Part shown: positions 9,147 to 17,876 of the stretch, in pieces
How the letters are laid out: every line of letters begins with the position of its first letter
Position numbering within the stretch: the first letter of the stretch is position 1
Source of the DNA: Candidatus [Bacteroides] periocalifornicus
GTDB taxonomy: Bacteria > Bacteroidota > Bacteroidia > Bacteroidales > CAJPTX01
Length of the DNA: 56,379 bases
Reading direction: 5' to 3'
NCBI GenBank assembly: GCA_001421095.1
Contig: LIIK01000012.1
Location: 1-56,379, forward strand
Translations under genes and position numbers: made by a program
The notes under the pieces: generated by a model
Databases searched by the model: none
Told to the model about the DNA's origin: nothing
Seen by the model: the letters and a program-made list of their open reading frames with translations, nothing else

Positions 9147-10313
9147 TCAACTGATGTTTATTGCCCGCGCCTCGTTCCATACCTCACGGTACACCTCGAG
9201 CATCGTTGCTACATTCTCGTCCCAATTGTAGAGAGCTTCGGCACGTTTTCGCCCATTTCGCCCCATTCGCTCGCGTTCTTCGGGGTGGTCTATGAAGTGC
9301 TGTATCGCTTGGGCCGTCATCTCCACATTGTGCATTGGCACTATTAGCCCCGTTTCGCCATCGGCCACCGTCTCGGTGAATCCATCGGCATTTGAGGCCA
9401 CCACAGGACAGGCACATGCTGCCGCCTCCACAGCCACCACCCCAAAACTCTCGGATGCCAGCACCGAGGGGAACACCGCCACTAGGAATCGGGAGTAGAG
9501 CCTAGGCAGCGCATCATTCTCTACAAACCCTAGGAACTGTACTCGCTCGGCGACCCCTAGAGCCTTGGCCAGCTCTTGGAGAGTCTTTCTCGCAGGCCCG
9601 TCGCCCGCTATCTGTAGACGGAGTTCCCGTGCAGGATTCCTCGCCACGCACAGCGCAAAGGCTCGTAGTAGCACGTCGATACCGTACTTCGGCGTGAGGG
9701 CCTTCACCGTCCCGATAAGATCGTAATCTACCCCCCCCCTCCTATTTTCTATAAATGTCTGTAAATCAACACCAAACGGAGTGATTGTAAAACTCTTGTC
9801 GGTGTAGGCTGCCGCCCGTTTCGCCATCACGTTGCTTGTAGAGAGCAGGCGGTCGGCCTTGCGGAACACACGCTTAATCACCCATCTGTGCAGCCATCCT
9901 TTTAGCGGGAAATCGTATACATCGCCGCCCCATACAGAGACCACATAGGGGTGCTTCCCTGCAAAGGCCCCAAGGATACCGTAGGTTGCAGCGTAGTGCG
10001 CATGCAGTATGTGGGGCTTAAAGTCTCGGATAGCCTGGCGTACCTTGCGCACAGATAGCACGTATCGCACCTTTGCTACCAGCCCTCCGGGCACTATCCC
10101 AGCGCTGTAGACACGTATGCCAGCCTGCCGATACCGCTCCTCGCCACCCCAACTCCGGCTGAATATGGCGACTTCCACCCCATTTGCCGCGAGGGCTCTT
10201 GCCCAACGGTAGCTATGGATGGATCCCAACTCGGCCAACAGCAGTACCCGTAGTGGCGATTCTTCGGCTAGTGCCCTCCTCTCCATATTGCACCCTGTTT
10301 GAGGTGGTTGCAC
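9147..10313 (-). CDS. Glycosyltransferase family 4 protein
   Basis: A GT-B glycosyltransferase transferring an activated sugar, probably in surface polysaccharide or glycan assembly. The N-terminal half (LRVLLLAELGSIHSYRWARAL) matches the GT4 acceptor-binding domain. The C-terminal half has the GT4 donor-site pattern ESFGVVAVEAAACACPVVAS, with the usual E-x7-E spacing and TVADGETGLIVP. Length (388) is normal. The GTG start at 10313 has a good Shine-Dalgarno-like AAGGAG five bases upstream, unusual in this phylum; ATG at 10286 is an alternative. Sugar and acceptor cannot be told, and no other polysaccharide gene is adjacent. Confidence 0.88.
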   Translation of the reverse strand: MQPPQTGCNMERRALAEESPLRVLLLAELGSIHSYRWARALAANGVEVAIFSRSWGGEERYRQAGIRVYSAGIVPGGLVAKVRYVLSVRKVRQAIRDFKPHILHAHYAATYGILGAFAGKHPYVVSVWGGDVYDFPLKGWLHRWVIKRVFRKADRLLSTSNVMAKRAAAYTDKSFTITPFGVDLQTFIENRRGGVDYDLIGTVKALTPKYGIDVLLRAFALCVARNPARELRLQIAGDGPARKTLQELAKALGVAERVQFLGFVENDALPRLYSRFLVAVFPSVLASESFGVVAVEAAACACPVVASNADGFTETVADGETGLIVPMHNVEMTAQAIQHFIDHPEERERMGRNGRKRAEALYNWDENVATMLEVYREVWNEARAINIS

Positions 10314-10349
10314 GTTTTCTCCTTCTGAAAAGAAGGCCTATCTGAACCT
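10314..10349 (-). promoter_or_regulatory. Leader with GAAA/TTTC hairpin overlapping a strong RBS
   Basis: In the predicted mRNA leader of the GT4 gene, CCTTCT and AGAAGG form a 6-bp stem closing TTTC (10321-10336). The AGAAGG arm overlaps the AGAAGGAG Shine-Dalgarno sequence just before the GTG start, so folding could hide the ribosome binding site. Inferred from sequence only. Confidence 0.45.
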
Positions 10350-10358
10350 GCAAAGGTA
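10350..10358 (-). promoter_or_regulatory. -7 box (TACCTTTGC) for the glycosyltransferase gene
   Basis: TACCTTTGC on the minus strand matches the Bacteroidetes -7 consensus. The predicted transcription start near 10344 gives a leader of about 31 nt. Confidence 0.65.
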
Positions 10359-10683
10359 GCATTTTCCTGAAAATATTAGACCATGCCGGCGTACCTTGTT
10401 GTGCGGCTTGCCGACATCCATTACGCTAGTCCATATTTCGCTGGGCTTGTGAATCTTAGCATGCTGCTTGATTGGAGTTCTTTCTCCATTGTTCAGTCCT
10501 TAGGGCAAGGGGCAATCTGCGGAGGGTAATTTTCACATCAGCCCTGCACCGTCACTTGCAGACGTGCCAAGGATAAAAAGCACTCCATGAACAGAGTCTA
10601 GACGTGTCTTTATGGCGTATGCTAGAAAGCGATGGACGCTATTTGTAGTATTCTGGGTACTTTGGCTGGCATCGTCTGTTGGC
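10359..10683. other. Intergenic gap between cheB and the glycosyltransferase promoter
   Basis: No convincing gene, repeat or RNA is seen. The stretch separates the chemosensory operon end from the independently promoted glycosyltransferase gene. Confidence 0.5.
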
Positions 10684-11829
10684 CTATTTCATTTTCACCA
10701 CTGCGGGGCCTATTTGCTCTAGGGGTAGCACGAGGTCTGCTGCCCCTAGCTTTATGGCCTCCTTTGGCATGCCGAATACCACGCAGGAGTGCTCATCTTG
10801 GGCAATAGTCTTAGCCCCCGCCTCCTTCATCTCCTTTAGTCCGTGGGCACCGTCATCGCCCATACCCGTCATAATGATGCCAATGGCGTTAGCACCAGCG
10901 TAGCGGGCAGTGCTGCGGAATAGTACATCAACCGAAGGGCGGTGGCGATTCACCAGAGGACCCTCTCGCACCTCTACGTAGTAGCGGGCCCCCGAGCGCT
11001 TCAGCAGCAGGTGGTAGTTACCCGGGGCGATGAGGGCGTGGCCTCGGATTACAGCATCGCCATTGGCGGCCTCCTTCACCGAGATTTTGCAGATCTCATC
11101 GAGGCGGTTGGCAAATGAGGTAGTGAACTTCTCGGGCATGTGCTGCACTATCACTATTCCAGGGCAGTCTACTGGCATTGCCTTTAGGAAGGTGGTGAGG
11201 GCTTCCGTTCCCCCGGTTGATGCACCTACCGCAACCACGATCTCGGTCGTCTTGATCATGCTCTCGGTGTGCCCCGCGGGGAGTATCACGTCGGCAGAGA
11301 ACTTGGGGGCTACAGGATGCCCTATGGAGGCGTGCGGTCTTCGCTCGGCTTGCGCATCTGCGGAGGGAGATGGTGCTGGAGGTCTATTTATTTGGTGTGC
11401 CTCTTGGAAGCCCGAGATCCTATGGATTCGGGCGTGGGCTGCCGCCTTTACCGTGTCGCAGATTCTGATTTGCGACTCCTCGATGAATCGCTTGGTATCC
11501 ATTTGCGGCTTGGTGATAATCTCCACAGCACCCAGCTCTAGTGCTCGTATTCCCGTTGTGGTTCCTTGCTCTGTAAGGCTGCTGATGATTACCACGGGGA
11601 TCGGATGCTGGGTCATAATCTTCCGGAGGAAGGTGAGCCCATCCATCCTCGGCATCTCCACGTCTAGGGTGATTACGTCGGGTACTTCCTCCGCAATGTA
11701 TTTAGCGGCAACGAAGGGGTCAGAGGCTGTCCCCATCACTTCAAGCTCTGGATCGCTGTCGATAATCCCCTTAAGGGTTTGCCGCACTACTGCGGAATCA
11801 TCTACTATCAGAACCCTGTACTTACCCAT
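10684..11829 (-). CDS. cheB: Chemotaxis protein-glutamate methylesterase CheB
   Basis: Removes methyl groups from (or deamidates) chemoreceptor glutamates, resetting adaptation. An N-terminal receiver domain (residues 1-125) has the DD pair at 10-11 and phospho-acceptor D56 in DVITLDVEMPRMDG. A linker of about 60 residues rich in Pro/Ala/Ser follows. The C-terminal methylesterase domain (about 190-380) keeps the catalytic triad: Ser204 in GASTGG, His230 in QHMPEKFT, and Asp in MTGMGDDGAHG. Length is normal. It is the last gene of a minus-strand chemosensory operon, 120 nt after cheD. The intact receiver implies phosphorylation by the CheA of the same operon. Confidence 0.95.
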   Translation of the reverse strand: MGKYRVLIVDDSAVVRQTLKGIIDSDPELEVMGTASDPFVAAKYIAEEVPDVITLDVEMPRMDGLTFLRKIMTQHPIPVVIISSLTEQGTTTGIRALELGAVEIITKPQMDTKRFIEESQIRICDTVKAAAHARIHRISGFQEAHQINRPPAPSPSADAQAERRPHASIGHPVAPKFSADVILPAGHTESMIKTTEIVVAVGASTGGTEALTTFLKAMPVDCPGIVIVQHMPEKFTTSFANRLDEICKISVKEAANGDAVIRGHALIAPGNYHLLLKRSGARYYVEVREGPLVNRHRPSVDVLFRSTARYAGANAIGIIMTGMGDDGAHGLKEMKEAGAKTIAQDEHSCVVFGMPKEAIKLGAADLVLPLEQIGPAVVKMK

Positions 11830-11949
11830 GACCGATGAAAAGATTCAGAGGAAAGCCACTGCCACCCGGGGTTAGCGCGCCGGCATATCCCCCCTCGGCA
11901 GTAGAGGAGGCGTGTGGGCGTCGACACCCCGCGGGGAATTGCGTACTCG

Positions 11950-12423
11950 TTATATCGTTTTCTGTATCATTCGCTGGCGAACCGCCCCGGTATCGGTATC
12001 GTACTCCAGCTTCCTCCCATTAGGTCCCCCAACGCTTTTGGCCACTATGGCTATGCCCAGTTCCCTGAGCATGGTCTCTGCCATCTCTATATTGCGGGTG
12101 CCTATGTGGAAGTGGGACTTGGTTTCGATCACCTCGCCCCCGCCGAAGACTTTAGCCACCAGGTTCTTCTTCTGGCTGCCAAGCTGCAGCATTCTTTCTA
12201 TGAGTTTTTCAATGGCAATATTGCCGAATTTGGGGCTGGCCAGCCCGTTGCCATTCCAGAGTGGGAGCATGTAGTGATTGATGCCCCCTATGCGTAGCTC
12301 CTTATCCCACAGGCACACGGCCACGCACGACCCCAGTATGGTAGAGACCGTAGTGGGGGTGCGGCTGGCATAGAGTGCCGAAGGGTAAAGATAGTGCGTC
12401 TCGCGAACCTCCATAGCTCCCAC
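11950..12423 (-). CDS. cheD: Chemoreceptor glutamine deamidase CheD
   Basis: CheD deamidates receptor glutamines and in some species works with CheC/CheY. The catalytic Cys is in LGSCVAVCL (Cys33 from the GTG start) and the His in GGINHYMLP (His50). The C-terminal FGGGEVIETKSHFHIGTRN segment is typical. The frame can start at GTG 12423, which overlaps the TAG of the upstream kinase-like gene as TAGTG, or at ATG 12414, preceded by GGGAG. Either way it is tightly coupled to that gene. Its presence shows that receptor modification is expected, although no classical receptor lies in this operon. Confidence 0.93.
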   Translation of the reverse strand: MGAMEVRETHYLYPSALYASRTPTTVSTILGSCVAVCLWDKELRIGGINHYMLPLWNGNGLASPKFGNIAIEKLIERMLQLGSQKKNLVAKVFGGGEVIETKSHFHIGTRNIEMAETMLRELGIAIVAKSVGGPNGRKLEYDTDTGAVRQRMIQKTI

Positions 12424-13376
12424 TAGAATGTCTCCTCATTGTCAAAGAAAATCTCGTTAGCCTCTGGAGCGTAGCCGTCTGAGGGTAGGGCAGAGGCAGG
12501 CACCACCACGGTGAATTTACTCCCCTCGCCCAGCTGGCTCTCCACCTCAATGCGCCCCCCCAGCAGGTCTATAACGGCCTTGCTTACCGATAGACCCAGC
12601 CCGTGCCCGCGGGTTACGGAGTTGATCGTGTCATTACCCCGGGTGAAGCGGTCGAAAATCCGTGAGAGCCGGTCGGGCGCAATCCCGGTGCCGTAGTCCT
12701 GTACCGTTATGCGTAGCTCCTCGCCTGCCATCTCCAGGGTGACATCCACTGAGCTCTCCTTCTTGCTGAAGTTCAGTGCATTGCTCAGCAGGTTGGCTAG
12801 CACCAGCTTCAGGTAGATGGGGTCGGTGTTGAATGCGAAATTGCCCTCCTTGGTGTCATCCTGGGGCAAGCGGTTGTGCACTTTCACCTCCACCTGCTTT
12901 TTGCGGAGTTCGTAGCGGAAGCTTTCGATTATGCCGTCTACCAGGGATTGGATATCTACACTCACCACCTCTGGCACCTCTTCGCCCGCCTCCACCTTGG
13001 CGGCAAAGAAGATGTTGCGGAACTGGAAGTCGAGGCTGAAGGCCTCTGAGTGGATGAGAGCTACCATAGACACCACCTTCTTCCAGCTCTCCTTATCCAC
13101 GCTGAGAATGGCGCGCGAGAGCCCGAGGATGGAGGTGAAGGGGTTGATGATCTCGTTGGTGATATTGCTGATGAAGTGGCTTTTGAGTGCCTCAGACTCC
13201 TCCAGCTTCTTATTCACCGCGCGCAGCTCATCGTTTAGGGTAGTTAGCTCGCCTACGGTTTGGTTCGTCCGTTCTATCCTACGGCGCAGCTCCTCCAGGA
13301 GGGCGGTATCGCTGAGCTGGGTGCAGGCCGTTGTGCTGGCATCTGCCATCTGTGGTTGCTTATCCTTGGGGTTCAT
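12423..13376 (-). CDS. Histidine-kinase-like protein with Asn replacing the H-box His
   Basis: A soluble protein: an N-terminal coiled coil (about residues 25-70, ending in a KKLEESEALK heptad stretch), a HisKA-like dimerisation helix pair (about 60-125), and a HATPase_c domain (about 150-300). The N box (NLLSNALNFS), G1 box (DYGTGIAPDRL) and G2 box (GHGLGLSVSKAV) look complete, so ATP binding is likely. The H box reads FISNITNEIINPFTSILG, where kinases have FxxNxSHExxTPLxxIxG: the phospho-acceptor His is Asn, codon AAC at 13155-13157. No sensor or membrane domain is present. It lies between cheR and cheD in the chemosensory operon. It may be a pseudokinase, a phosphatase or an allosteric partner; canonical autophosphorylation is unlikely. 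Confidence 0.85.
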   Translation of the reverse strand: MNPKDKQPQMADASTTACTQLSDTALLEELRRRIERTNQTVGELTTLNDELRAVNKKLEESEALKSHFISNITNEIINPFTSILGLSRAILSVDKESWKKVVSMVALIHSEAFSLDFQFRNIFFAAKVEAGEEVPEVVSVDIQSLVDGIIESFRYELRKKQVEVKVHNRLPQDDTKEGNFAFNTDPIYLKLVLANLLSNALNFSKKESSVDVTLEMAGEELRITVQDYGTGIAPDRLSRIFDRFTRGNDTINSVTRGHGLGLSVSKAVIDLLGGRIEVESQLGEGSKFTVVVPASALPSDGYAPEANEIFFDNEETF

Positions 13377-13391
13377 CGCTGTGGTAAAGGT

Positions 13392-14315
13392 CTAGACCCT
13401 ACGGAATATCGTAGGTTTGATTGGTTTGAGGGGCAGGTTCATGTTCATGATAGATTCTGAGTGCCCCAGGAAAAAATAGCCGCCTATTTTCAGCTTGCCG
13501 CACAGCTTGCGGATCACCTCCTCTTGCGTTTTACGGTCGAAGTAGATGAGCACATTGCGGCAGAATACCACGTCGAAGCTCTCGCTCACGGGGTAGTTGG
13601 CATCCATGAAATTGAGGCGGCGGAATTGCATGTGCCGTCGCAGCTCGGGTACTATCCGCACCGTGGGGTGTTCGCGGTCTTTGCTGCGTAGGAAGTAGCG
13701 TTTTTTGAGCTCCAGGGGAATGCCCTCCACGCGCTCCTCTTTGTACACCGCGTTGGTGGCCGCCTGCAGGATGCGGGTGCTGAGGTCAGTGCCTAGGATC
13801 AGGAAATCGCGTCCAGGGAAGCCCTGGTTGAACTCTGAGATTACGATGCCGATGGTGTAGGGTTCCTCCCCACTGCTGCAGCCGGCACTCCAGACGTTGA
13901 TACGCTGGTTGCCGGGCTTGCTGTAGAATTCGGGCAGCACCACCTCCTTCATGAACTCGAAGTGCACAGGCTCGCGGAAGAAATCGGTCTTATTCGTGCT
14001 CACCACATCGAGCATGTGGATGATTTCATCGCCCCCGCCATCGCTCAGCACGTAGTCAGCGTACGTCTTGAAATCGTTAATATTCAGTGCCCGCAGCCGT
14101 TTCTGTAGCCTGCTCTGCAGCATGATACGCTTAGCGGGCGGCATTTTGATGCCCGCAGTGGTGTAGATGAACTGGCTTAGCCTCCCGAAGTCTGCGTCGC
14201 TCAGCTCCATGCGGTAGCTGCTGTGTAGCCCGACGAGAGCATCGTTCTCGCCCAGCTGCCCCAGGATGCTTGGAGTTTCTAGCCCAAGGGGACCTCTTGC
14301 CTCTCCTGCTGCCAT
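13392..14315 (-). CDS. cheR: Chemotaxis protein methyltransferase CheR
   Basis: Uses S-adenosylmethionine to methylate receptor glutamates. The N-terminal CheR_N helical domain (about residues 40-105) includes the conserved STNKTDFFREPVHFEF segment. The Rossmann methyltransferase domain has the SAM-binding motif VWSAGCSSGEEPYTI and the FDVVFCRNVLIYFDRKTQ motif, ending GYFFLGHSES. Two starts are possible: ATG 14315 (307 residues) or ATG 14210 (MELSDADF), which would drop a poorly conserved 35-residue leader; the family usually begins near the latter. It sits 15 nt upstream of the kinase-like gene and 429 nt downstream of cheW. Confidence 0.94.
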   Translation of the reverse strand: MAAGEARGPLGLETPSILGQLGENDALVGLHSSYRMELSDADFGRLSQFIYTTAGIKMPPAKRIMLQSRLQKRLRALNINDFKTYADYVLSDGGGDEIIHMLDVVSTNKTDFFREPVHFEFMKEVVLPEFYSKPGNQRINVWSAGCSSGEEPYTIGIVISEFNQGFPGRDFLILGTDLSTRILQAATNAVYKEERVEGIPLELKKRYFLRSKDREHPTVRIVPELRRHMQFRRLNFMDANYPVSESFDVVFCRNVLIYFDRKTQEEVIRKLCGKLKIGGYFFLGHSESIMNMNLPLKPIKPTIFRRV

Positions 14316-14744
14316 AGACTGCTAAAACCTACAATGTGAGCTAGGGAATAATACGTTTTTTACCATTCTGGACTGGCAGCGGCGTAGAGTGCCGTTGTGG
14401 CGCAGAGGTGTTTTCAGCGTTCGTGCATCAGCCGTTTTCGCCTGGAAACCATTCTATCCGTGCTTCTCAGTGTTGCCATGTGTTCCCAGCCTTCCAGAAT
14501 CATGGAGACCAGGGCTTAGCGCAGCCATTCTGTAAGCCTTGCAATGCTGCTTGCGGCGGGTGGGGATTCTAGCGCCGGAGCAGAAGTAGCCGCCATGCGC
14601 GTTAAGCCGCACGTAGCACGATCCTAGCAAAATCCTTGCCGTAGCAGATCACTCAGCCATTATGGCAGGCCCTCCCGATCTATGCTCGGAGTTTAGGCTT
14701 AATCCACTGGGTCTGCCAGTGCAGCAGTGGCAGGCTTGCAGGCC
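14316..14744 (-). other. 429-nt gap between cheW and cheR inside the chemosensory operon
   Basis: No open frame here looks like a gene, and I see neither a TAnnTTTG promoter nor a clear terminator on the minus strand. The gap is unusual because all other junctions in the operon are short (at most 131 nt). It may hold a decayed gene or an unrecognised regulatory RNA; nothing more can be said. Confidence 0.4.
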
Positions 14745-15275
14745 TTACTCCGCAGCTGGCGCAGTGCCATCCATGGTGCTCTCTACCGTCCGCTCGTGTA
14801 GATCTACGATTTCATCGGTGCTGAAGACCTCATCCATATTCAGCAGCATGATGAAGGTATCGTTCACATTCGCCACGCCCACTATGAATTCGCTGCGGTA
14901 GCGGGTGCCGAGCGAGGGTGGGGGGAGGATCTTGTCGTCATCTATCTCTATTACGGCCTGCACGGAGTCCACCAGGGCGCCCACGTGGACTGATTCGCCC
15001 TCCAGGTCGATATCCATCACCACGATGCAGGTGTTGGGCGTGAATTCCGTGGGGGTCATCCCGAATTTGATACGGGTGTCCACCACGGGCAGCACCGAGC
15101 CCCGGAGGTTTATGACTCCCTTCATGTACTCGGGTGCGCGTGGTACATCGGTTATCTTGGTCATCTCCAAGATATTGAGAACTTTCCCCACATGGGCGGC
15201 GAATTCCTCTTCGCCCAGCTTAAAGGTGAGGTATGAGTTGATTTTTGTTGTGCTAGTCCCTGTTGTTTCAGCCAT
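14745..15275 (-). CDS. cheW: Chemotaxis coupling protein CheW
   Basis: An SH3-like two-subdomain scaffold linking receptors to CheA. The typical CheW pattern runs from residue 14: SYLTFKLGEEEFAAHVGKVLNILE, then TDVPRAPEYMKGVINLRGSVLPVVD, then VDSVQAVIEI and a final IMLLNMDEVF. The roughly 12-residue N-terminus and the C-terminal tail are Thr/Ala rich. It lies 87 nt after cheA on the same strand. The normal receptor/CheA interface segment (NLRGxVLPVVD) implies that a receptor-like partner exists somewhere in the genome, or is the 613-residue coiled-coil protein at 18338-20179. Confidence 0.95.
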   Translation of the reverse strand: MAETTGTSTTKINSYLTFKLGEEEFAAHVGKVLNILEMTKITDVPRAPEYMKGVINLRGSVLPVVDTRIKFGMTPTEFTPNTCIVVMDIDLEGESVHVGALVDSVQAVIEIDDDKILPPPSLGTRYRSEFIVGVANVNDTFIMLLNMDEVFSTDEIVDLHERTVESTMDGTAPAAE

Positions 15276-15362
15276 GGCTGTTGCCTCCCTAATTCAAAAT
15301 CGTAAGTATCTGAAAATCTGAAGCCGTAAATCGCCCCTCGGCACGGCTCTGTATGGGTATCC

Positions 15363-17498
15363 CTACTTGTCGTCTTCGCCCACGCTTTCGGCGCCGAGCG
15401 TGAGGGCATCCTGATTGGTGAAGAACTTGATAATGCGATTCGTATCCATAACCAGTGCCACCGTACCGTCGCCGAGGATGGTGGCGCCCGAGATCATGTC
15501 TTGCCCCTTGTAGTGACGTCCGAGCGGTTTCAGCACGGCCTGGTATTCGCCCACCACCATGTCGACCACAAAGCCCACTTTCCGTTCCTCGAAGTTCACC
15601 ACTATCACCTGCTCGTGCTCGCCAGAGAATTCCGGGAGGCCGAATTCCTCGCGGAGGTTGAAGAAGGGGATCTGGACGCCGTCTAGCACCACCACGTCGT
15701 TGAACTGGTGTACCACCTTGCGATGCTCCACGGCGTAGATCTTGTCTACTGCCGCAAGCGGGATGACGTAAGAGGTGGAATCTACCTTCACCAGAAGCCC
15801 GTCGATTATCGAGAGCGTGAGCGGTAGCTTGATGGTGATGGTGGTGCCAACTCCCCGTTCAGATTCTACCTCCACCTCGCCGCGCAGCTCGGCTATTTTC
15901 CGTTTCACCACATCCATACCCACGCCGCGGCCAGAGATGTCGGTTACCACCTTTGAGGTGCTGAAGCCAGGGGCGAATATCAGGTCGAGGCATTCGCGCT
16001 TGGTGAGCTTGCGGTCTGCGGTGATGATCCCCTTCTCCACAGCCTTGTCATGTATGGCCTGCTGGTCTATGCCCGCCCCGTCGTCAGATACTTGGATCAT
16101 CACGTTCGCACCGCTGTAGTAGGCCTTTAGCAGGATGGTGCCCTGCCGTGGCTTCCCTGCACGTATGCGGGTCTCCACGTCCTCTATGCCGTGGTCTAGG
16201 CTATTGCGCAGGATGTGGAGGAGCGGGTCGGCCAGCCCCTCGATTATCGTTTTGTCCAGCTCGGTGTCGCTCCCCTCGGTTACGAAGCGCACCTCCTTGT
16301 TCAGCCCTTTGGAGAGGTCGCGTACCAGGCGGTGGAAGCGGGTGATGAGATTCTCTATCGGGATGAGGACGATGCTGAAGGCGATGTCGCGGAGCTGCCG
16401 GCTGAGCTTCTGCACATTCTCCGAAATGGCCATGAGGCCCGGGAGGTTGCTCTCCTCGGCGAAAAGGGTGAGGCGAGCCTGCGTGGTTACGAGCTCAGAC
16501 ACCAGGTTCATGAGTTCGTCGAGCTTCTCGGAGGCCACCCGGATTGATGATATGGCCACATCTTTCGCGAGGGTTCTGCTTGGGGTAGCGGCGCTGTGCT
16601 TGGCCGTGTTGGCATCTACCACCTCCACGCGCGATGGCACCAGATGGCGAACGGCCTCCGAGCCTACTGGCCCCCCAGGCTGCGCCCACAGGCGTTTGAG
16701 CTCGGTGGCGAACTCCTCTTTTTGCAGGAGGTTCCCGCTGTCGAGTTTTACGATCTCTAGGTCGGCATCGTTCTCCACGAAGATGAACACATCATCTATC
16801 GCATTCTGCCCTTGCGTAGTGGCCACTACCACCTCCCAAGATGTGTAGCAGAAGGTGGGTTCCATCTCCAGTAGCCCAGGGACTTTGTCTAGGTTGGCCC
16901 GCACGAGCGATTCGCCTAGGGAGTTGAGCTCGTCTACCTGGTAGAGGGGGTTCGTACCATTGTTGAAGATGTCGCTTACGGGGGCGTAGCGCACGTAGAA
17001 GGTCTCGTAGCTCCCGCTGCTTGGCGCGGCCTTCTGCTCAGAGGGGGTGGTGCGAGCCGAAGGGGTGGTGGTGGCAGCAGCTGCTGGTTGTGATTCGGCG
17101 GGTTCTTTACCCTCTATGATGTTGTCCATCAGCCCCATGAGTTCTTCCTGCTGGGCCATGAGCTCTGGGCTCTCGTCGCCGGCCTCGTGGAGGAGCTGCT
17201 TGAGGTGGTCTACCGAGCGCAGGGTAACGTCGAGTATCGCGCCGTTCACCTCGCGTTCGTGGCTGCGTACCAGGTCGTAGATCGTCTCCATGTGGTGGGT
17301 GAAACGGTCTATTTGCTCGTAGCCGAACATGCTGCTGTTCCCCTTGAGGGTGTGCATGATGCGGAATACGCGCTGCACGATATCGATATCGCCCGGATTT
17401 TCCTCGAGTTCGAGTACCGTTTTCTCGAGCGTGTCGATGAGGTCCACCGCCTCCTCTATAAACTTCTGCTTGAAGTTGTCCATTGAGCTATCCATCAC
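15363..17498 (-). CDS. cheA: Chemotaxis histidine kinase CheA
   Basis: Phosphorylates CheY and CheB. Domains in order: Hpt/P1 (about residues 5-110) with phospho-acceptor His49 in IMHTLKGNSSMFG; a Pro/Ala/Thr linker; a P2-like region (about 170-280, FYVRYAPVSDIFNNGTNPLY); P3 dimerisation helices (SEKLDELMNLVSELVTTQARL); P4 HATPase (N box LLHILRNSLDHGIED, G1 DDGAGID, G2 GRGVGMDVVKRKI); and a C-terminal CheW-like P5. All key residues appear intact. The ATG at 17498 overlaps the cheY stop by 4 bases (ATGA), so cheY and cheA are translationally coupled. Confidence 0.96.
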   Translation of the reverse strand: MMDSSMDNFKQKFIEEAVDLIDTLEKTVLELEENPGDIDIVQRVFRIMHTLKGNSSMFGYEQIDRFTHHMETIYDLVRSHEREVNGAILDVTLRSVDHLKQLLHEAGDESPELMAQQEELMGLMDNIIEGKEPAESQPAAAATTTPSARTTPSEQKAAPSSGSYETFYVRYAPVSDIFNNGTNPLYQVDELNSLGESLVRANLDKVPGLLEMEPTFCYTSWEVVVATTQGQNAIDDVFIFVENDADLEIVKLDSGNLLQKEEFATELKRLWAQPGGPVGSEAVRHLVPSRVEVVDANTAKHSAATPSRTLAKDVAISSIRVASEKLDELMNLVSELVTTQARLTLFAEESNLPGLMAISENVQKLSRQLRDIAFSIVLIPIENLITRFHRLVRDLSKGLNKEVRFVTEGSDTELDKTIIEGLADPLLHILRNSLDHGIEDVETRIRAGKPRQGTILLKAYYSGANVMIQVSDDGAGIDQQAIHDKAVEKGIITADRKLTKRECLDLIFAPGFSTSKVVTDISGRGVGMDVVKRKIAELRGEVEVESERGVGTTITIKLPLTLSIIDGLLVKVDSTSYVIPLAAVDKIYAVEHRKVVHQFNDVVVLDGVQIPFFNLREEFGLPEFSGEHEQVIVVNFEERKVGFVVDMVVGEYQAVLKPLGRHYKGQDMISGATILGDGTVALVMDTNRIIKFFTNQDALTLGAESVGEDDK

Positions 17499-17860
17499 CG
17501 TAGCACTTTATTGAGCGCAGCGATCAGCTTGGCGGGCACGAAGGGCTTGATGATCCACCCCGTGGCGCCGGCCTCTTTGGCCTCCATTTTCTTGCTGGTC
17601 TGCGATTCCGTGGTTAGAAATAGTATGGGAATGCGGGTGTAGGGTTCCATCTGCCGCACGTGCTTGATGAGGGTGATACCATCCATCTGCGGCATGTGGA
17701 GGTCGGTGATGATCATGTCGATCTCCCGCCCATCCAGGAATTTGAGGGCATCGGTTCCGTCATCGGCTATCAGCACCTCAAAACCCTCGTTCTCTAGGGT
17801 GAAGCTCACCACCTCGCGGATGCTCTCCGAGTCGTCTACTATCAGAATTTTCTTAGGCAT
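17495..17860 (-). CDS. cheY: Single-domain response regulator CheY
   Basis: A 121-residue receiver with acidic pocket D9-D10, phospho-acceptor D53 (IITDLHMPQMDG), Thr83/84 in LFLTTES and Lys105 in IIKPF. There is no output domain, so it signals by docking on a target. What that target is remains unknown: no flagellar motor gene is in the window, and Bacteroidetes usually move by gliding or twitching. It is directly followed by cheA with a 4-base overlap and preceded by the STAS gene 16 nt upstream. Confidence 0.95.
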   Translation of the reverse strand: MPKKILIVDDSESIREVVSFTLENEGFEVLIADDGTDALKFLDGREIDMIITDLHMPQMDGITLIKHVRQMEPYTRIPILFLTTESQTSKKMEAKEAGATGWIIKPFVPAKLIAALNKVLR

Positions 17861-17876
17861 GGTCTTGCGCAGTGTT

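Noticed and set aside
16135..16848. 237-residue plus-strand frame opposite cheA
   Set aside because: Antisense shadow of a GC-rich coding region, Ser/Arg-rich composition, no family; cheA is certain.
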